DNA from: Candidatus Nitrotoga sp. SPKER
GTDB taxonomy: Bacteria > Pseudomonadota > Gammaproteobacteria > Burkholderiales > Gallionellaceae
Direction: 5' to 3'
DNA length: 64,000 nt
Assembly (NCBI GenBank): GCA_003402285.1
Contig: QFXG01000012.1
Location: forward strand, 1 to 64,000
Below, piece by piece: positions 63,511-64,000 of the stretch. The translations under genes and the position numbers were made by a program. The notes under the pieces are model-generated. The model saw only the letters and a program-made list of their open reading frames with translations. It was not told where the DNA came from and did not search any database. The stretch's first letter is position 1; every line of letters begins with the position of its first letter.

Positions 63511-64000
63511 ATGACTGTTTTTTTCAAAAATCGCCGCTGGTTAGTTGTCTTGTTGTTAATGGCTGTCGTTTCTATCATGGGCGGCCTTGGTTACAAATAT
63601 ATCAATAGTCATCGTCCACAATGGCTTAAGGTAACGCAAGCAGCGCCACCACCAGCAGCCGCAATCGGATACATCGACAAGTTGGCAGAGTATCCAGCCA
63701 ACAGCACTCAAACCAAGGTAATTGGTTGGGCTTTGGCTAAAGACGGCGTGAGTCGTGTAGAGCTGGTGTTGAATGACCAGTTTCGTATCCCTTTGCAAAC
63801 TGCTTTCATTCGGGCGGATGTCGCGCAGGCTTACCCAGATTACCCGGATGCAGCCAAGGCTGGTTTTGAGGGAGGTGTTGATACCTCGCTATGGGTCGCC
63901 AATTGGAACTCAATGGAAATAGTCGTTACCGACAGGAAAGGCAAGTCTTCAGTCATTGGGCGTCGTACACAACCGGCAGTCAACGCGATGGATACATGGA
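63511..64000 (+). CDS. Membrane-anchored protein, 3' end cut off
   Basis: Open from the ATG at 63511 to the window edge (163 codons). It starts MTVFFKNRRW, then a single membrane helix (LVVLLLMAVVSIMGGLGY), then a proline-rich linker and a beta-rich domain with YIDKLAEYPANSTQTKVIGWALAKDGV and later KAGFEGGVD. This pattern of a short domain with GWAL and a conserved Arg-x-Asp-Val (IRADVAQAYP) occurs near surface-glycan genes. Function unknown; likely part of the gtr-like operon. Confidence 0.7.
   Translation, partial: MTVFFKNRRWLVVLLLMAVVSIMGGLGYKYINSHRPQWLKVTQAAPPPAAAIGYIDKLAEYPANSTQTKVIGWALAKDGVSRVELVLNDQFRIPLQTAFIRADVAQAYPDYPDAAKAGFEGGVDTSLWVANWNSMEIVVTDRKGKSSVIGRRTQPAVNAMDTW

Overview
The window looks like the chromosome of a betaproteobacterium of roughly 50% GC. 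The operon glyQ-glyS-gmhB-plsC-ygjP and the neighbourhoods rplU-rpmA-obgE-proB and lptM-lysA are typical of that class. A chaperone fragment for a type II DMSO-reductase-family enzyme sits at the left edge. Together with a glycolate oxidase/malyl-CoA gene set, it points towards a chemolithoautotroph of the Nitrosomonadales/Gallionellaceae type. That placement is inference only; no rRNA or species marker is present.

Layout. (1) 1-7.7 kb: end of a TorD-like chaperone gene, an orphan DUF4157 protein, a Na+/H+ antiporter-like protein, a small secreted protein, a papain-like peptidase fused to a serine hydrolase, then lysA and lptM. (2) 7.8-10.5 kb: a small accessory island with an attC-like integron site, a HEPN-like gene, a REP-associated transposase between direct repeats, a yefM-yoeB toxin-antitoxin pair with its operator, and several REP-like palindromes. 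(3) 10.8-15.9 kb: housekeeping genes. (4) 16.2-24.6 kb: two divergent clusters, mcl-mtkA-mtkB (malyl-CoA lyase and malate thiokinase) and glcDEF plus serine-glyoxylate aminotransferase. Together they would oxidise glycolate to glyoxylate, then send it to glycine or to malyl-CoA and malate. (5) 25.9-56.0 kb: a complete extracellular contractile injection system (eCIS), the main item of interest. (6) 56.1-60.0 kb: cysK, rplU, rpmA, obgE, proB. (7) 60.0-64.0 kb: GtrA/GtrB-type glycosylation genes and a truncated membrane-anchored protein.

The eCIS is transcribed rightwards, mostly through 1-4 base start/stop overlaps. It encodes a small beta-rich protein, sheath, tube, a zinc-binding hub chaperone, a disordered protein with a conserved tail motif, a DUF4255 cap, an AAA+ ATPase and a small conserved protein. 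Four DUF4157 cargo-type proteins follow. Then come a tube adaptor, LysM protein, split gp27/gp5 spike hub, PAAR-like tip, gp25, two gp6/baseplate-J proteins (the second with an inserted PA14 domain), a gpI-like protein, a DUF6519/beta-helix protein and a coiled-coil protein. No capsid, terminase, integrase, TssJLM, lysis gene or obvious tape measure is seen.

The four DUF4157 genes look like cassettes. Three share a near-identical N-terminal zinc-ribbon and DUF4157 module joined to unrelated C-termini: a TGL-like transglutaminase, a high-GC module with a possible nuclease motif, and a peptidoglycan-binding plus zincin module. A frameshifted fragment of the downstream tube-adaptor gene lies between two cassettes, a visible scar of cassette duplication.
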